A DNA stretch of 64,000 bases from Candidatus Propionivibrio dominans (lineage in GTDB: Bacteria > Pseudomonadota > Gammaproteobacteria > Burkholderiales > Rhodocyclaceae), in assembly GCA_016709335.1 (NCBI GenBank), contig JADJNC010000004.1, positions 62,001 through 126,000 on the forward strand. Reading direction: 5' to 3'. Both the position numbers and the translations under genes were made by a program. Positions 37,606 through 45,886 of the stretch are shown here, in pieces. The first letter of the stretch is position 1. Every line of letters begins with the position of its first letter. The notes beneath the pieces are model-generated. The model saw only the letters and a program-made list of their open reading frames with translations. It had not been told where the DNA came from and did not search any database.

Positions 37606-38793
37606 TTAGATGGAATAGTTTTTAACAACCTTGATGACAGCCGTCACCACGTCAGCAACATCCTGATCGGTCATTCCTGGATACATGGGAAGGCTGATCA
37701 TCCGTTCATACTCTCTCTCGGCCACTGGCCACTTACCTCGAACATATCCAAGTTTCGCATAATGAGTCATCCATGGAATAGGGACATAATGGACATTGAC
37801 ACCGATATTTTCCGCACGCAAAGCTGAAAAAACCAGGGAACGCGATACAGAAATATTTTCAAGATTCAGGCGAATGATATATAGATGCCATGCAGATAAA
37901 CAGTCAGCACGTTCAACAGGCACTTCAAGCATTGGCACACCATGCAACATCTCATGGTAGGTAGCAGCTATGGCTCGACGCCGTTCCAGCCATCGGTCTG
38001 ACTTGGCAAGTTGGCTAACACCAAGAGCGCAGTTTATATCCGGAAGTCGATAGTTGAAGCCCAGATCAACTACGTCATATTCCCAGGAGTTGGTTTTATT
38101 TCGGGTATGCAGATCCAGGTCGATCCCGTGGTGGCGGAAAGAGCGCACTCGCTTGGCAACGCCAGGGTCATCAGTAAGCACCATGCCCCCTTCTCCTGTG
38201 GTCACATGCTTGACAGGATGAAAGCTCAAGGTCGTAATGTCTTGGAGGGTTCCCACTTTTCGCCCCTGGTAAGTCGCACCCAGGGAGTGTGCTGCATCCT
38301 CGATAATGGTCAGGCCGTATTGGTCGGCAATGGCGCGTAATGCGTCATGGTCGCAAGGATGCCCGGCAAAATCGACGACCACGATGGCCCTGGTGCGGGA
38401 AGTGAGTTTGCGCTGCACATCATCCGGATCAAGATTCAATGTGTCCAGTGAAAGATCAGCAAATACAGGAGTAGCGCCGACATACAAAACGCAATTGGCG
38501 CTTGCCACGAAGGAAATTGCCGGCACAATCACTTCGTCTCCCGGGCCGACCCCCGCTGCCCACATGGCAGCGTGCAGTGCTGCTGTTCCGGTATTTACGG
38601 CCACACCTTCGGCCGCACCGGTATATTGAGTAACCGCCTCCTCAAATTCCTTCACCATGGGGCCCGTAGTCAGCCAATTGCTTCTTAATACAGAGTCCAC
38701 TGCAAGGCGATCATCATCATCAATAGACTGCCGCGCGTATGGAAGCATACTTGCCCGGACCGGGGTGCCACCTTCAAGTGCCAGCTTGCTCAT
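37606..38793 (-). CDS. DegT/DnrJ/EryC1 sugar aminotransferase (PseC-like)
   Basis: About 395 residues. Landmarks: NTGTAALHAAMWAAGVGPGDEVIVP (phosphate loop and PLP stacking), EDAAHSLGATYQG, and TLSFHPVKHVTTGEGGMVLTDD with the Schiff-base lysine; the SFHPVK-TTGEGG form is characteristic of UDP-4-amino-4,6-dideoxy-N-acetylaltrosamine transaminases (PseC). No other pse genes are visible in this window, so a general UDP-4-amino-4,6-dideoxy-HexNAc product is the safer call. Start at 38793 (MSKLALEGGTPVR) fits the family; another ATG lies 14 codons upstream with AGGA only three bases before it. The 176 bp before the PIG-L gene hold no gene. Confidence 0.87.
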   Translation of the reverse strand: MSKLALEGGTPVRASMLPYARQSIDDDDRLAVDSVLRSNWLTTGPMVKEFEEAVTQYTGAAEGVAVNTGTAALHAAMWAAGVGPGDEVIVPAISFVASANCVLYVGATPVFADLSLDTLNLDPDDVQRKLTSRTRAIVVVDFAGHPCDHDALRAIADQYGLTIIEDAAHSLGATYQGRKVGTLQDITTLSFHPVKHVTTGEGGMVLTDDPGVAKRVRSFRHHGIDLDLHTRNKTNSWEYDVVDLGFNYRLPDINCALGVSQLAKSDRWLERRRAIAATYHEMLHGVPMLEVPVERADCLSAWHLYIIRLNLENISVSRSLVFSALRAENIGVNVHYVPIPWMTHYAKLGYVRGKWPVAEREYERMISLPMYPGMTDQDVADVVTAVIKVVKNYSI

Positions 38794-39011
38794 GTAGCTT
38801 ACGCCTTCATTAAAAGAGGTTCCACTTCCGTTCATATCCTGCTGAAAACTTGGTTGCCCAGCATACTTTAAGCACTAGAAGAATTGGCCTTCAGAATCGT
38901 GCCATAACTAACGATCTCTGCTTCGGGAAGCGATAAACCTAACTATGTGCTTTATTTCGGGGCAGGAAATACAAATATTTTGAATGTTGATTTTGTGATA
39001 AAAAATGGATT

Positions 39012-39668
39012 TTATGGCATTAAGCCAGCCACGCCACGTATAACGTGAAAGGCCTCAGCGTATAAAAACCCACTTTGCATCCCATGGTACTGAGCAAGTA
39101 GTCGCAAGCCTTCGCGTGACCAAGGATGCGGGTACTCTTGGAGTTCATTGACATACTGTGAGAATGCTTCAATCTTTGTATCAATCTCCTTCGTAATATC
39201 CACATAAAAGTTGGCTTCGAATTGTTTGCCATTCCACATCGTGGTGTTTGGAATTTCACAACCGAGAATTGCGACGGGTTTCTTCTTTGGGCGCCCGACT
39301 ATCTTCGCAATGTCGCAAACGATGCGGTGATCGAGGTTCAGGTCAGTGTCGACGTGGGTAATGATAAGATCAGGCTCGATGCCGAGTTTGAGCACTGAGC
39401 CAGCCATGTTAGCGATCGGAATTCCGTCGAATTTCTGATCAGGGTAATCAAGTATGATCGGTTCACTCGGCAATCCAAGTGTTTTGCAGCATCGGCTGGA
39501 GTCAATTTTGTTATCTTGGAGAACATCACGGACAGTCAATTGACCGTCTGACAAGATAACTATTGATACATTCCAATCCGTTTTAATCAGCTTCTGGATC
39601 AGACCACCCGCGCCGAGTACTTCATCGTCGGCGTGTGCAACCAAAATCATTACCTTACGGTTTTCCAT
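39012..39668 (-). CDS. PIG-L family deacetylase
   Basis: 218 residues with the zinc ligands of the LmbE/PIG-L fold: VMILVAHADDEVLGAGG (A-H-x-D-D-E) and ITHVDTDLNLDHRIVCDIA (HxxxxxxxDHxxV). It hydrolyses an N-acetyl group from a sugar. The GNAT acetyltransferase immediately upstream (12 bp) suggests removal and replacement of an acyl group on an amino sugar. Cytoplasmic; no signal peptide. The UDP-HexNAc genes that could supply its substrate follow within 1-4 kb. Confidence 0.9.
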   Translation of the reverse strand: MENRKVMILVAHADDEVLGAGGLIQKLIKTDWNVSIVILSDGQLTVRDVLQDNKIDSSRCCKTLGLPSEPIILDYPDQKFDGIPIANMAGSVLKLGIEPDLIITHVDTDLNLDHRIVCDIAKIVGRPKKKPVAILGCEIPNTTMWNGKQFEANFYVDITKEIDTKIEAFSQYVNELQEYPHPWSREGLRLLAQYHGMQSGFLYAEAFHVIRGVAGLMP

Positions 39669-39680
39669 TGAGTCCTCGAT

Positions 39681-40655
39681 TCAGTAGACATCACTGTCGC
39701 CTTGGGTTAGGTGCCAGTTTTCTCCACGGACAAACTTATCGGCCACATCTTTGGCACCGTGGACGAAAATGAAACGATCATTTGCCAGATCACGCATAAA
39801 TCCGGCTCGTTCGTATTGAATAAGATCAGAGTGTCCATCCGGGAGCCAGCACGTTATAAGCTCTGCTCCGTTAAGCCTAGCAAAAGAATGCACGAAAGCG
39901 AGTGTTGGGCCAACAAGTGTCTGACGGCATGACGAACGAACAAATAATTCGCATATGTGCACAATCCTGTGGCGCCCATCGTCGAAGACTTTCAGAACGA
40001 GTACCCCATCTTCGTCCCCAAGAGTGAACCGGGAATAGTCAGTTTCAGGCCGACCGTAGCGCCAATTCAGGTATGTGTGGTCACGAAAAACGCCAATAGG
40101 TATTCTTGCTTCACGCCAAATTCCTGCCGTCTCAACCTCGAACGAGTTAACGGGTCTGGGTTGTTTGTCGACAACCATTTGCCTAGTAGATGCAATACGG
40201 ATAGGCACGCGCATTAATTCAGTCCATCCACTTCGCCGGAAACTGTTTTCAGAATACTTATTCGGGAAGGTGTAAGCGCAAGAATTTTCCGCCTCCATGT
40301 CAGCCATGAAAAGTGTCGCAAGCTGATTTAAAAACCCCCGGCCACGGAAAGCCGGATCAGTCATAACGTCCTGAACCATCCACGCAGATCGCTCCTCACC
40401 CAACAGTGATAGCCTTTTTCGAGTAGCGGTATACATCGACACAATGCGAGCATCAGCCTCAACGATTCTCAGCTTGGCATGACCATTCGGTCCTTGCCGA
40501 TACTGCCAGTCAAAATACGCTTCGGACCAAGGGTTCTTCGGATAAAGACGATTGATTAGCTGAAGTACCAGATATCTTTCATCTGTATCCATGATGTCGA
40601 TTGTACGAACTCCACAACCGGTCAGGTCAAGCATATTTTGAATTTTTACAGTCAT
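39681..40655 (-). CDS. GNAT N-acetyltransferase with two GNAT-like halves
   Basis: About 324 residues. The first half carries an acetyl-CoA site, VQDVMTDPAFRGRGFLNQLATLFM (R/Q-x-x-G-x-G/A-like RGRGF). The second half (from about residue 170, IPIGVFRDHTYLNWRYG ... VHICELFV ... LITCWLPDGHSDLIQYERAGF) has the weaker second domain typical of GNATs in glycan loci (DUF4081/AAC(2')-like layout). The true start is uncertain: the frame is open to 40733 with possible ATGs at 40655, 40634 and 40592 and no clear ribosome-binding site. Likely acylates an amino sugar, paired with the PIG-L deacetylase. Confidence 0.75.
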   Translation of the reverse strand: MTVKIQNMLDLTGCGVRTIDIMDTDERYLVLQLINRLYPKNPWSEAYFDWQYRQGPNGHAKLRIVEADARIVSMYTATRKRLSLLGEERSAWMVQDVMTDPAFRGRGFLNQLATLFMADMEAENSCAYTFPNKYSENSFRRSGWTELMRVPIRIASTRQMVVDKQPRPVNSFEVETAGIWREARIPIGVFRDHTYLNWRYGRPETDYSRFTLGDEDGVLVLKVFDDGRHRIVHICELFVRSSCRQTLVGPTLAFVHSFARLNGAELITCWLPDGHSDLIQYERAGFMRDLANDRFIFVHGAKDVADKFVRGENWHLTQGDSDVY

Positions 40656-40807
40656 TAAAGTTGATATCAGTACGGTGCTGCAAGCAACGCCGGCATTCTC
40701 GGAAAACATGTCTCGTGGGTAACTCAGCGACAAAAATAATCAATCCAGTCACTTTGTCTCAAGTCTCTGCTACACGATACTTCACAGTGACTATTGTATT
40801 GAATTGT

Positions 40808-41932
40808 TCATTTTGACCACACGACTCTATTAACGAAATCAACATAACTCAGAACAATACGCAAAACCTTTTGCGACACCGATCCGCCCTCATAATCGGG
40901 AACCACCCTATGCGAAAATTTTGATTTCGACTGCTGCTGGGTTACAACCCGAACTGCATCCAACACTCGATCAGCCTTGAGACCACTCATAATGAGTGTT
41001 CCCTGATCCATCCCTTCCGGCCGTTCATGTGCATTTCGAATGGTCACAGCAGTCAGGTTCAGCAAAGAAGCTTCTTCGGTAATGGTTCCGCTATCAGACA
41101 AGATGCAAAACGCATCCATCTGCAGCTTGATGTAGTCAAAAAATCCAAATGGCTTAAGGAACCTGATTTTCGCATCCATACCCTCAACACCCAGTTTTTC
41201 CAGACGTTGTCGAGTACGCGGGTGTGTTGAAACGATCACCGGCTTATCGTAGGCCTTGACCAGTGCCTGCAGGGTATCCAGTAGATCCTGGAGATTTTCG
41301 GGTGAGTCGACGTTCTCTTCGCGATGCGCGCTAACCAAGAAATAACCTCCGGGATTCAGCGAAAGCTTCTCAAGTGCGCCAGATTTCTCGATCTGCGGCA
41401 TGAAGTAGCCAAGGACTTCCTGCATGTGCGAACCGGACTTGATGATTCGGTCAGGGGGAATGCCTTCTGCGATCAGATATCGGCGAGCATGCTCGGTGAG
41501 CACAATGTTGATGTCGCTGAGGTGATCAAGCACCTTGCGGTTGAGCTCCTCTGGAACGCGCTGATCAAAACATCGATTGCCGGCCTCCATATGGAACACA
41601 GGTATTTTCCTGCGTTTCGCTGAAATCACCGAGAGGCAGGAATTCGTATCGCCATAAAGGAGAACGGCATCCGGCGTCTCGACCTCCATCACCTCATCGG
41701 CCTTTTCAATAACGCGCGCTATGGTCTGGGCGGCATTCGCTCCTACTGCGCCCAGAAAATAGTCCGGCTTGCGGATCCCCAGTTCATCGAAAAAGACCTG
41801 ATTGAGTTCATAGTCAAAGTTTTGACCCGTGTGAACCAGGACATGATCGGTATGCTCGTCAAATTCGGCGATGACGCGCGACATCTTGATCAGTTCAGGC
41901 CGGGTGCCGACGATAGTCAGGACCTTAAGCAT
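40808..41932 (-). CDS. wecB: UDP-N-acetylglucosamine 2-epimerase, non-hydrolysing (WecB/FnlC/CapG-like)
   Basis: 374 residues with the family signature: VLTIVGTRPELIKMS, HTGQNFDYELNQVFF, LYGDTNSCLSVI, FHMEAGNRCFDQRVPEELNR, VSAHREENVD and ILSDSGTITEEASLL. It inverts C2 of a UDP-HexNAc. The GNRCFDQRVPEE form (in place of GLRTFD in housekeeping WecB) is that of the FnlC/WbjD/CapG enzymes that act last in UDP-L-6-deoxyhexosamine synthesis, and it directly follows the CapE/FnlA gene with an 8-bp overlap. Confidence 0.9.
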   Translation of the reverse strand: MLKVLTIVGTRPELIKMSRVIAEFDEHTDHVLVHTGQNFDYELNQVFFDELGIRKPDYFLGAVGANAAQTIARVIEKADEVMEVETPDAVLLYGDTNSCLSVISAKRRKIPVFHMEAGNRCFDQRVPEELNRKVLDHLSDINIVLTEHARRYLIAEGIPPDRIIKSGSHMQEVLGYFMPQIEKSGALEKLSLNPGGYFLVSAHREENVDSPENLQDLLDTLQALVKAYDKPVIVSTHPRTRQRLEKLGVEGMDAKIRFLKPFGFFDYIKLQMDAFCILSDSGTITEEASLLNLTAVTIRNAHERPEGMDQGTLIMSGLKADRVLDAVRVVTQQQSKSKFSHRVVPDYEGGSVSQKVLRIVLSYVDFVNRVVWSK

Positions 41933-42935
41933 TCAATTGCTCCTGAATGAAGTCGAGTTCGCGCAGCAAATTCTTGACCCCTTCTACATCCAGCCTAATG
42001 GTATTGTGAGACGTATAGTCGTCGAGTGAAGCAATAATGGTTTCGCCTTCAACAAAATATTTCGCGTAGTTGAGGTCACGGTTGTCCGCGGGGATTCGGT
42101 AGTACTGCCCCATATCCTCAGCCTTGGCCATTTCTTCACGCGATACAAGCGATTCATACAGCTTCTCACCATGTCGGGTTCCGATCACACGAATATCATT
42201 CTCCAGATTGAAAAGCTCTTTCAAGGATTGTGCCAGAACATCAACGGTTGAGGCCGGCGCCTTCTGGACAAATATATCGCCCTGGCGACCATGCTCAAAA
42301 GCGTAAAGAACCAGATCCACGGAATCTTCGAGCGACATCAGGAAGCGTGTCATCAGTGGATCCGTGATCGTCAGCGGCTTTCCTTCCTTCAATTGCTTCA
42401 CAAACAACGGAATCACTGAACCGCGAGAAGCCATGACATTTCCGTAGCGCGTAGCGCACAAGACCGTCTCTCCTTCGTTTCGCATCCTTGATTTTGCTAC
42501 CATGAGTTTCTCCATCATGGCCTTGGATAGCCCCATGGCATTGATTGGATAGACCGCTTTATCCGTACTCAGAACGACAACACGCTCTACTCCGTTTGCA
42601 ACGGCCGCATTCATCACATTTTCAGCACCCAATACATTGGTACGAACGGCCTCCATCGGATAAAACTCGCAAGAAGGCACCTGCTTGAGAGCGGCCGCAT
42701 GGAAAACGTAATCGACCCCTTGCATGGCTTCGTGAATACTGCTGTATTCCCTTACATCGCCGATATAAAACTTGAGTTTGGGATGATTCAGGGCAATTCG
42801 CATGTCCTCCTGTTTTTTTTCATCGCGACTGAAAATCCGGATTTCCCGCACTTCAGTTTCCAGGAAACGTTTAAGAACTGCATTACCAAACGAACCCGTT
42901 CCGCCCGTAATCATCAAGGTTTTATCGACAAACAT
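41925..42935 (-). CDS. fnlA: UDP-GlcNAc 4,6-dehydratase/5-epimerase (CapE/FnlA/WbjB)
   Basis: 336-residue extended SDR. Landmarks: KTLMITGGTGSFGNAVLKRFL (NAD site), FSRDEKKQEDMR, HAAALKQVPSCEFYPMEA, STDKAVYPINAMGLSKAMMEKL (catalytic M-x-x-x-K variant of YxxxK, characteristic of this class), ATRYGNVMASRGSVIPLF and TRFLMSLEDSVDLV. It converts UDP-GlcNAc to UDP-2-acetamido-2,6-dideoxy-L-arabino/lyxo-4-hexulose, the first step to L-FucNAc, L-RhaNAc or L-QuiNAc. With the RmlD-like reductase upstream and WecB downstream it makes a complete three-enzyme set. Confidence 0.92.
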   Translation of the reverse strand: MFVDKTLMITGGTGSFGNAVLKRFLETEVREIRIFSRDEKKQEDMRIALNHPKLKFYIGDVREYSSIHEAMQGVDYVFHAAALKQVPSCEFYPMEAVRTNVLGAENVMNAAVANGVERVVVLSTDKAVYPINAMGLSKAMMEKLMVAKSRMRNEGETVLCATRYGNVMASRGSVIPLFVKQLKEGKPLTITDPLMTRFLMSLEDSVDLVLYAFEHGRQGDIFVQKAPASTVDVLAQSLKELFNLENDIRVIGTRHGEKLYESLVSREEMAKAEDMGQYYRIPADNRDLNYAKYFVEGETIIASLDDYTSHNTIRLDVEGVKNLLRELDFIQEQLNA

Positions 42936-42954
42936 TTAATGTACACCTTCCTGA

Positions 42955-43809
42955 CTATTTGAATTCAAACATGCGCTGCACTAGAACAGGCCATTCTGGT
43001 GGCTCATAACCTGTTGCCTTCTTGAAATGGTCTGCATTCAATGAACGATTGATGACCGGTTCATCCGATTGAACGATTTCAATATCCTTGCCATAGATTC
43101 TGGCAATCAGTTTCAATAATTCGAATTTCGATATCGGCTTGGCGGCTACGTGATACAACCCATGGAGATGGGATTGAGGCAATACGTGGTCGCACACCAC
43201 TCGAGCCAGTTCAACAGTAGGAAGGCCGGAGAAAACAACTCGAGAAAAACCTTCGACAGACCCTTGTTGTGCGAGAAACCAACCCACCAGACTCCTTTGC
43301 CCTGCCAACTCATGGCCTACTATGGAAGTTCGGATGGTAATCGCGTTCGGGTAATCAACCTCTCCTAATAGTTTGGATCGCCCGTACAGATCGTAAGCAT
43401 CAGCAAAATCTGACTCCAGATAATTTCCCTTCGCACCGGAAAATACACAATCTGTACTAATGTGTACAAGGCGTGCTCCAGCAATCTGACATAGAGCTGC
43501 CAATCGATGTGGCAACAAGGTGTTGATTGGAACTGCCCGCAATGGATTATTGACATCCGCAAGTTGCTTGACAAGCCCAACACAGTTGAGCACAACATCC
43601 GGTAGAACATCAACGAATAAATTTACCAGAGAATCATGGTTTTCAACATCGACACCAACAATAATCTGACTGGACAAATTATGTGGGAAATACCGCCGGG
43701 AGTTCTCGTTGCGCGCTGTCCCGTAAGCAATCAAGCCCGATTCTGCCGACAGCAAGCGAAACATTGCATTCCCCAGCATGCCTGTTACGCCAAGAACCAG
43801 GATTCTCAT
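42955..43809 (-). CDS. RmlD-like 4-keto sugar reductase (WbvR-like)
   Basis: 284-residue SDR of the RmlD type: MRILVLGVTGMLGNAMFRLL, VLNCVGLVKQLADV, NTLLPHRLAALCQIAGARLVHISTDCVFSGAKGNYLE, DLYGRSKLLGEV (YxxxK) and RTSIVGHEL. It lacks the C-terminal cupin domain found in CapF/FnlB (which are about 370 residues), so it fits better the RmlD-like reductase of the UDP-L-QuiNAc/L-RhaNAc branch (WbvR) than the L-FucNAc branch. That difference is family knowledge; the product is inference. ATG 43809 is preferred over a GTG one codon before. First gene of the long minus-strand operon. Confidence 0.82.
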   Translation of the reverse strand: MRILVLGVTGMLGNAMFRLLSAESGLIAYGTARNENSRRYFPHNLSSQIIVGVDVENHDSLVNLFVDVLPDVVLNCVGLVKQLADVNNPLRAVPINTLLPHRLAALCQIAGARLVHISTDCVFSGAKGNYLESDFADAYDLYGRSKLLGEVDYPNAITIRTSIVGHELAGQRSLVGWFLAQQGSVEGFSRVVFSGLPTVELARVVCDHVLPQSHLHGLYHVAAKPISKFELLKLIARIYGKDIEIVQSDEPVINRSLNADHFKKATGYEPPEWPVLVQRMFEFK

Positions 43810-43971
43810 CACATCACTCCATTTTTACCGATTTAGACAATCGTCATTTTCTTATCTACAAGGACTCAACACTAGTCGCTTTGAGGCGTTGAGTACGAAA
43901 TTCAAGCCGATTCTGGGAACAGGATAGATTCAGCCAAGAAAGTGTCAAGCCGCGTTGCACAGATTGATCCC

Positions 43972-44130
43972 TTAACAGCCATTCACCAAGAAAAGAAACT
44001 GCTGGCAGTGGATCATACGCAAGAGCAGGTCATCCAGCCTGGACCCAAAAACGCGCACACGCCACTGGCTTCCCGCAACCTGATGGGCGAGTTGCCGGAT
44101 AAGCTCGATTTGGTGATCAGTCAGGCGCAT
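43972..44130 (-). pseudogene. nucleotidyltransferase (MNT-type) 5' remnant
   Basis: An ATG at 44130 opens a 52-codon frame whose first 34 residues (MRLTDHQIELIRQLAHQ, then WRVRVFGSRLDD) match the start of MNT/pol-beta-like nucleotidyltransferases: an alpha helix, then V-x-V-F-G-S-R-x-D-D leading to the DxD metal site. The DxD part (usually RGGDVDLLVE) is missing; the frame becomes unrelated and ends at TAA 43972. So it is a truncated relic in the 350-bp gap between the operon start and the ligase gene. An intact MNT/HEPN pair lies 1.3 kb away, so this may be debris from toxin-antitoxin turnover. Confidence 0.55.
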
Positions 44131-44162
44131 CGATTCTGAATCCCGATAAATTTCGTCACACC

Positions 44163-45005
44163 CTAAATCTCTCGCACGCGATAAAAACTGGCAAACTTTG
44201 GACGCCCGCGGCTGGTCAATTCGCGATAACGGAAGGTGATGACCGTGCCGATGGGCGGCGGATTGCGCCGCTCGGCTTCGCTCAGGCCGGTGCCCAGCAT
44301 GAACTCCACACCGTCTGTACTGCGCACGCGCAGGGCACCGAGCATGCCGGCAAATTTACCCTTGCCTGGCTGGTGGCCTATCACCGTGGCCTCGGCGTCA
44401 TGCCACAGCTTCATTTTGAGCAGAACGTCGCTACGTCCCGTCGTGTACAGTGCGTCGGCACGGTGCAGCATCAGGCCCTCACCGCCGAGCTTGAGGATTT
44501 CGCCGAGCTTGAGCTCAAGCGCTTTACGGTTGCTCATTTCGAATTGCTCGACCGCCTGCAACCAGGGCACGCCCGCACCCGCAACCAGCGTACGCATGAC
44601 CTGCGCCCGCTGGCGAAAGGTTCCGGGTGCCTGCGGCAACTCGAAGACCCGATAGCGCACCTGGCGCCACTCATTGTCATCCGGCACTTGCCGACGCACG
44701 GTGCCAGACAGCCGCTCGAACTGCCCGCGCCCTATCCACAGTTCGCCGTCCAGCGCCAGGGTCGGGAAATTCTCGATAAACCATGTCGGCGTATTGATGA
44801 CGTTGCCATTTCGAGTACGCAGCACCTGACCATCCCAGAAGGCACGTACGCCATCGAGCTTTTCACTGACCAGGTAAAGAGCCACATCGGCCTGCCCGTG
44901 CTCGGTTTCGGCGAGCAGCAGGGGCAAGGGCTCGGCAGACAAAGGCATGGCTGGTGTGAATAGCGCGGCCAGCAGCAGTGCCTGAACTGTGAAATCCAAT
45001 CTCAT
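44163..45005 (-). CDS. periplasmic ATP-dependent DNA ligase (Lig E type)
   Basis: About 280 residues. A signal peptide (RLDFTVQALLLAALFTPAMPLSAEP, cleavage after SAE or AEP) is followed by the adenylation domain: YLVSEKLDGVRAFWDG (motif I, nucleophilic lysine), LDGELWIGRGQFERL (motif III/IIIa region), GGEGLMLH (motif IV), DVLLKMKLWHDAEATVIGH (motif V), and an OB domain. Lig E enzymes are short ligases exported to the periplasm, and are thought to join incoming or extracellular DNA. Start ATG 45005 after GAGGTG; two upstream starts (GTG/TTG) are possible. Confidence 0.88.
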   Translation of the reverse strand: MRLDFTVQALLLAALFTPAMPLSAEPLPLLLAETEHGQADVALYLVSEKLDGVRAFWDGQVLRTRNGNVINTPTWFIENFPTLALDGELWIGRGQFERLSGTVRRQVPDDNEWRQVRYRVFELPQAPGTFRQRAQVMRTLVAGAGVPWLQAVEQFEMSNRKALELKLGEILKLGGEGLMLHRADALYTTGRSDVLLKMKLWHDAEATVIGHQPGKGKFAGMLGALRVRSTDGVEFMLGTGLSEAERRNPPPIGTVITFRYRELTSRGRPKFASFYRVREI

Positions 45006-45067
45006 CAACACACCTCACGTCTCGCAACTGTCTGCGCAAAATTGAATACAGGGCTGCTCCCCGGTAT

Positions 45068-45484
45068 TCAAAGCTGCTCTGGACTGGCAAGCAGGAAATC
45101 GCTCACAAACCGGTATCGGTCATTGACGACCCATTCCTGCACCCTGTTCATATCGATATTCATGTAATCGCGCACAATCCGGTTACGCAAACCGACGACA
45201 GCATTCCACTGCGCAAGCTGCTCGGTAGCGATCTCACCGCATCTGGCCAGTGCCGAAAAAGCATCGTAGGCCGAAACCGGCACCGGCTCGCCCGATGCTT
45301 TAAGGATCTGTTTGGCTTTTCCGATGGCATTCTCGATGAGCACCTGCAAGGCATGCAGCACTCCGCTTTGTTCCAGTGAGGAGAGCGAGTGCTCCTGCTT
45401 GAAGCGCTGTGCCGCCTCGTCAAGCATGGCCGTCTGCTCCCTGGCAATTCGCGCCGTCTCCAGGTAATACAGATCAAGCCGCAT
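45068..45484 (-). CDS. hepT: HepT-like HEPN toxin (DUF86) lacking the catalytic histidine
   Basis: 138 residues, all-helical HEPN fold. The HEPN active motif R-x4-H-x-Y reads R-N-R-I-V-R-D-Y here (GLRNRIVRDYMNIDM): the catalytic His is Arg (codon CGC; CAC would need one transition), while the Tyr that MntA-type partners AMPylate is kept. In active HepT, Arg and His form the RNase site, so this copy is probably catalytically impaired. It overlaps the mntA stop by 11 bp, the usual arrangement of a two-gene operon. No frameshift or truncation. Confidence 0.85.
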   Translation of the reverse strand: MRLDLYYLETARIAREQTAMLDEAAQRFKQEHSLSSLEQSGVLHALQVLIENAIGKAKQILKASGEPVPVSAYDAFSALARCGEIATEQLAQWNAVVGLRNRIVRDYMNIDMNRVQEWVVNDRYRFVSDFLLASPEQL

Positions 45485-45857
45485 GCGCCTGCTCCCAGTA
45501 GAAATACTCCAGTTCGCGCCATGTGCGGGTCAGGAAATGCATCCAGTTGAGAGAGTCTTCCCCGATGAGAACTATCCCGTTCTCGGCCACGTTGGCGCGC
45601 ATGACCAGACTGGCGCGGGCAAGGTCGATCAGATCGACTTGCAGTTCACTCGCCCCGAGTGCCTGGGCTATTTCCCTGCGTAGCGACTCATGCGCTCCAA
45701 TGACAAGGAACCAGTCGACCGACGCCTGCCACTGAACGGCAATATCCCAATCGCCTTCGGCATGTGCACTACCGTCGGCGCGGCTCCCTACCAGCACGGC
45801 AAACGCCAGATCCGGCTTGTCGGACAAAACCCGCTTTAGCGCGTCCAATGGGTTCAT
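45474..45857 (-). CDS. mntA: MntA-like nucleotidyltransferase antitoxin
   Basis: 127 residues with the minimal nucleotidyltransferase core: AFAVLVGSRADGSAHAEGDWDIAVQW, giving GSx(n)D-W-D, the two metal-binding aspartates, and a third acidic residue in LQVDLIDLARAS. MntA antitoxins neutralise HepT by adding AMP to its HEPN tyrosine. The canonical GS...SDID is GDWDIA here, seen also in other MntA-like proteins. Co-translated with the downstream hepT-like gene. Its neutralising activity may no longer be needed if the toxin is dead. Confidence 0.83.
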   Translation of the reverse strand: MNPLDALKRVLSDKPDLAFAVLVGSRADGSAHAEGDWDIAVQWQASVDWFLVIGAHESLRREIAQALGASELQVDLIDLARASLVMRANVAENGIVLIGEDSLNWMHFLTRTWRELEYFYWEQAHAA

Positions 45858-45886
45858 TTAATGAACGTCACCCCGTAGTTCTGCAG

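Noticed and set aside
39012..43809. Pseudaminic acid biosynthesis locus
   Set aside because: Only a PseC-like aminotransferase is present nearby; PseB, PseH, PseG, PseI and PseF equivalents are not seen. The dehydratase is of the FnlA type.
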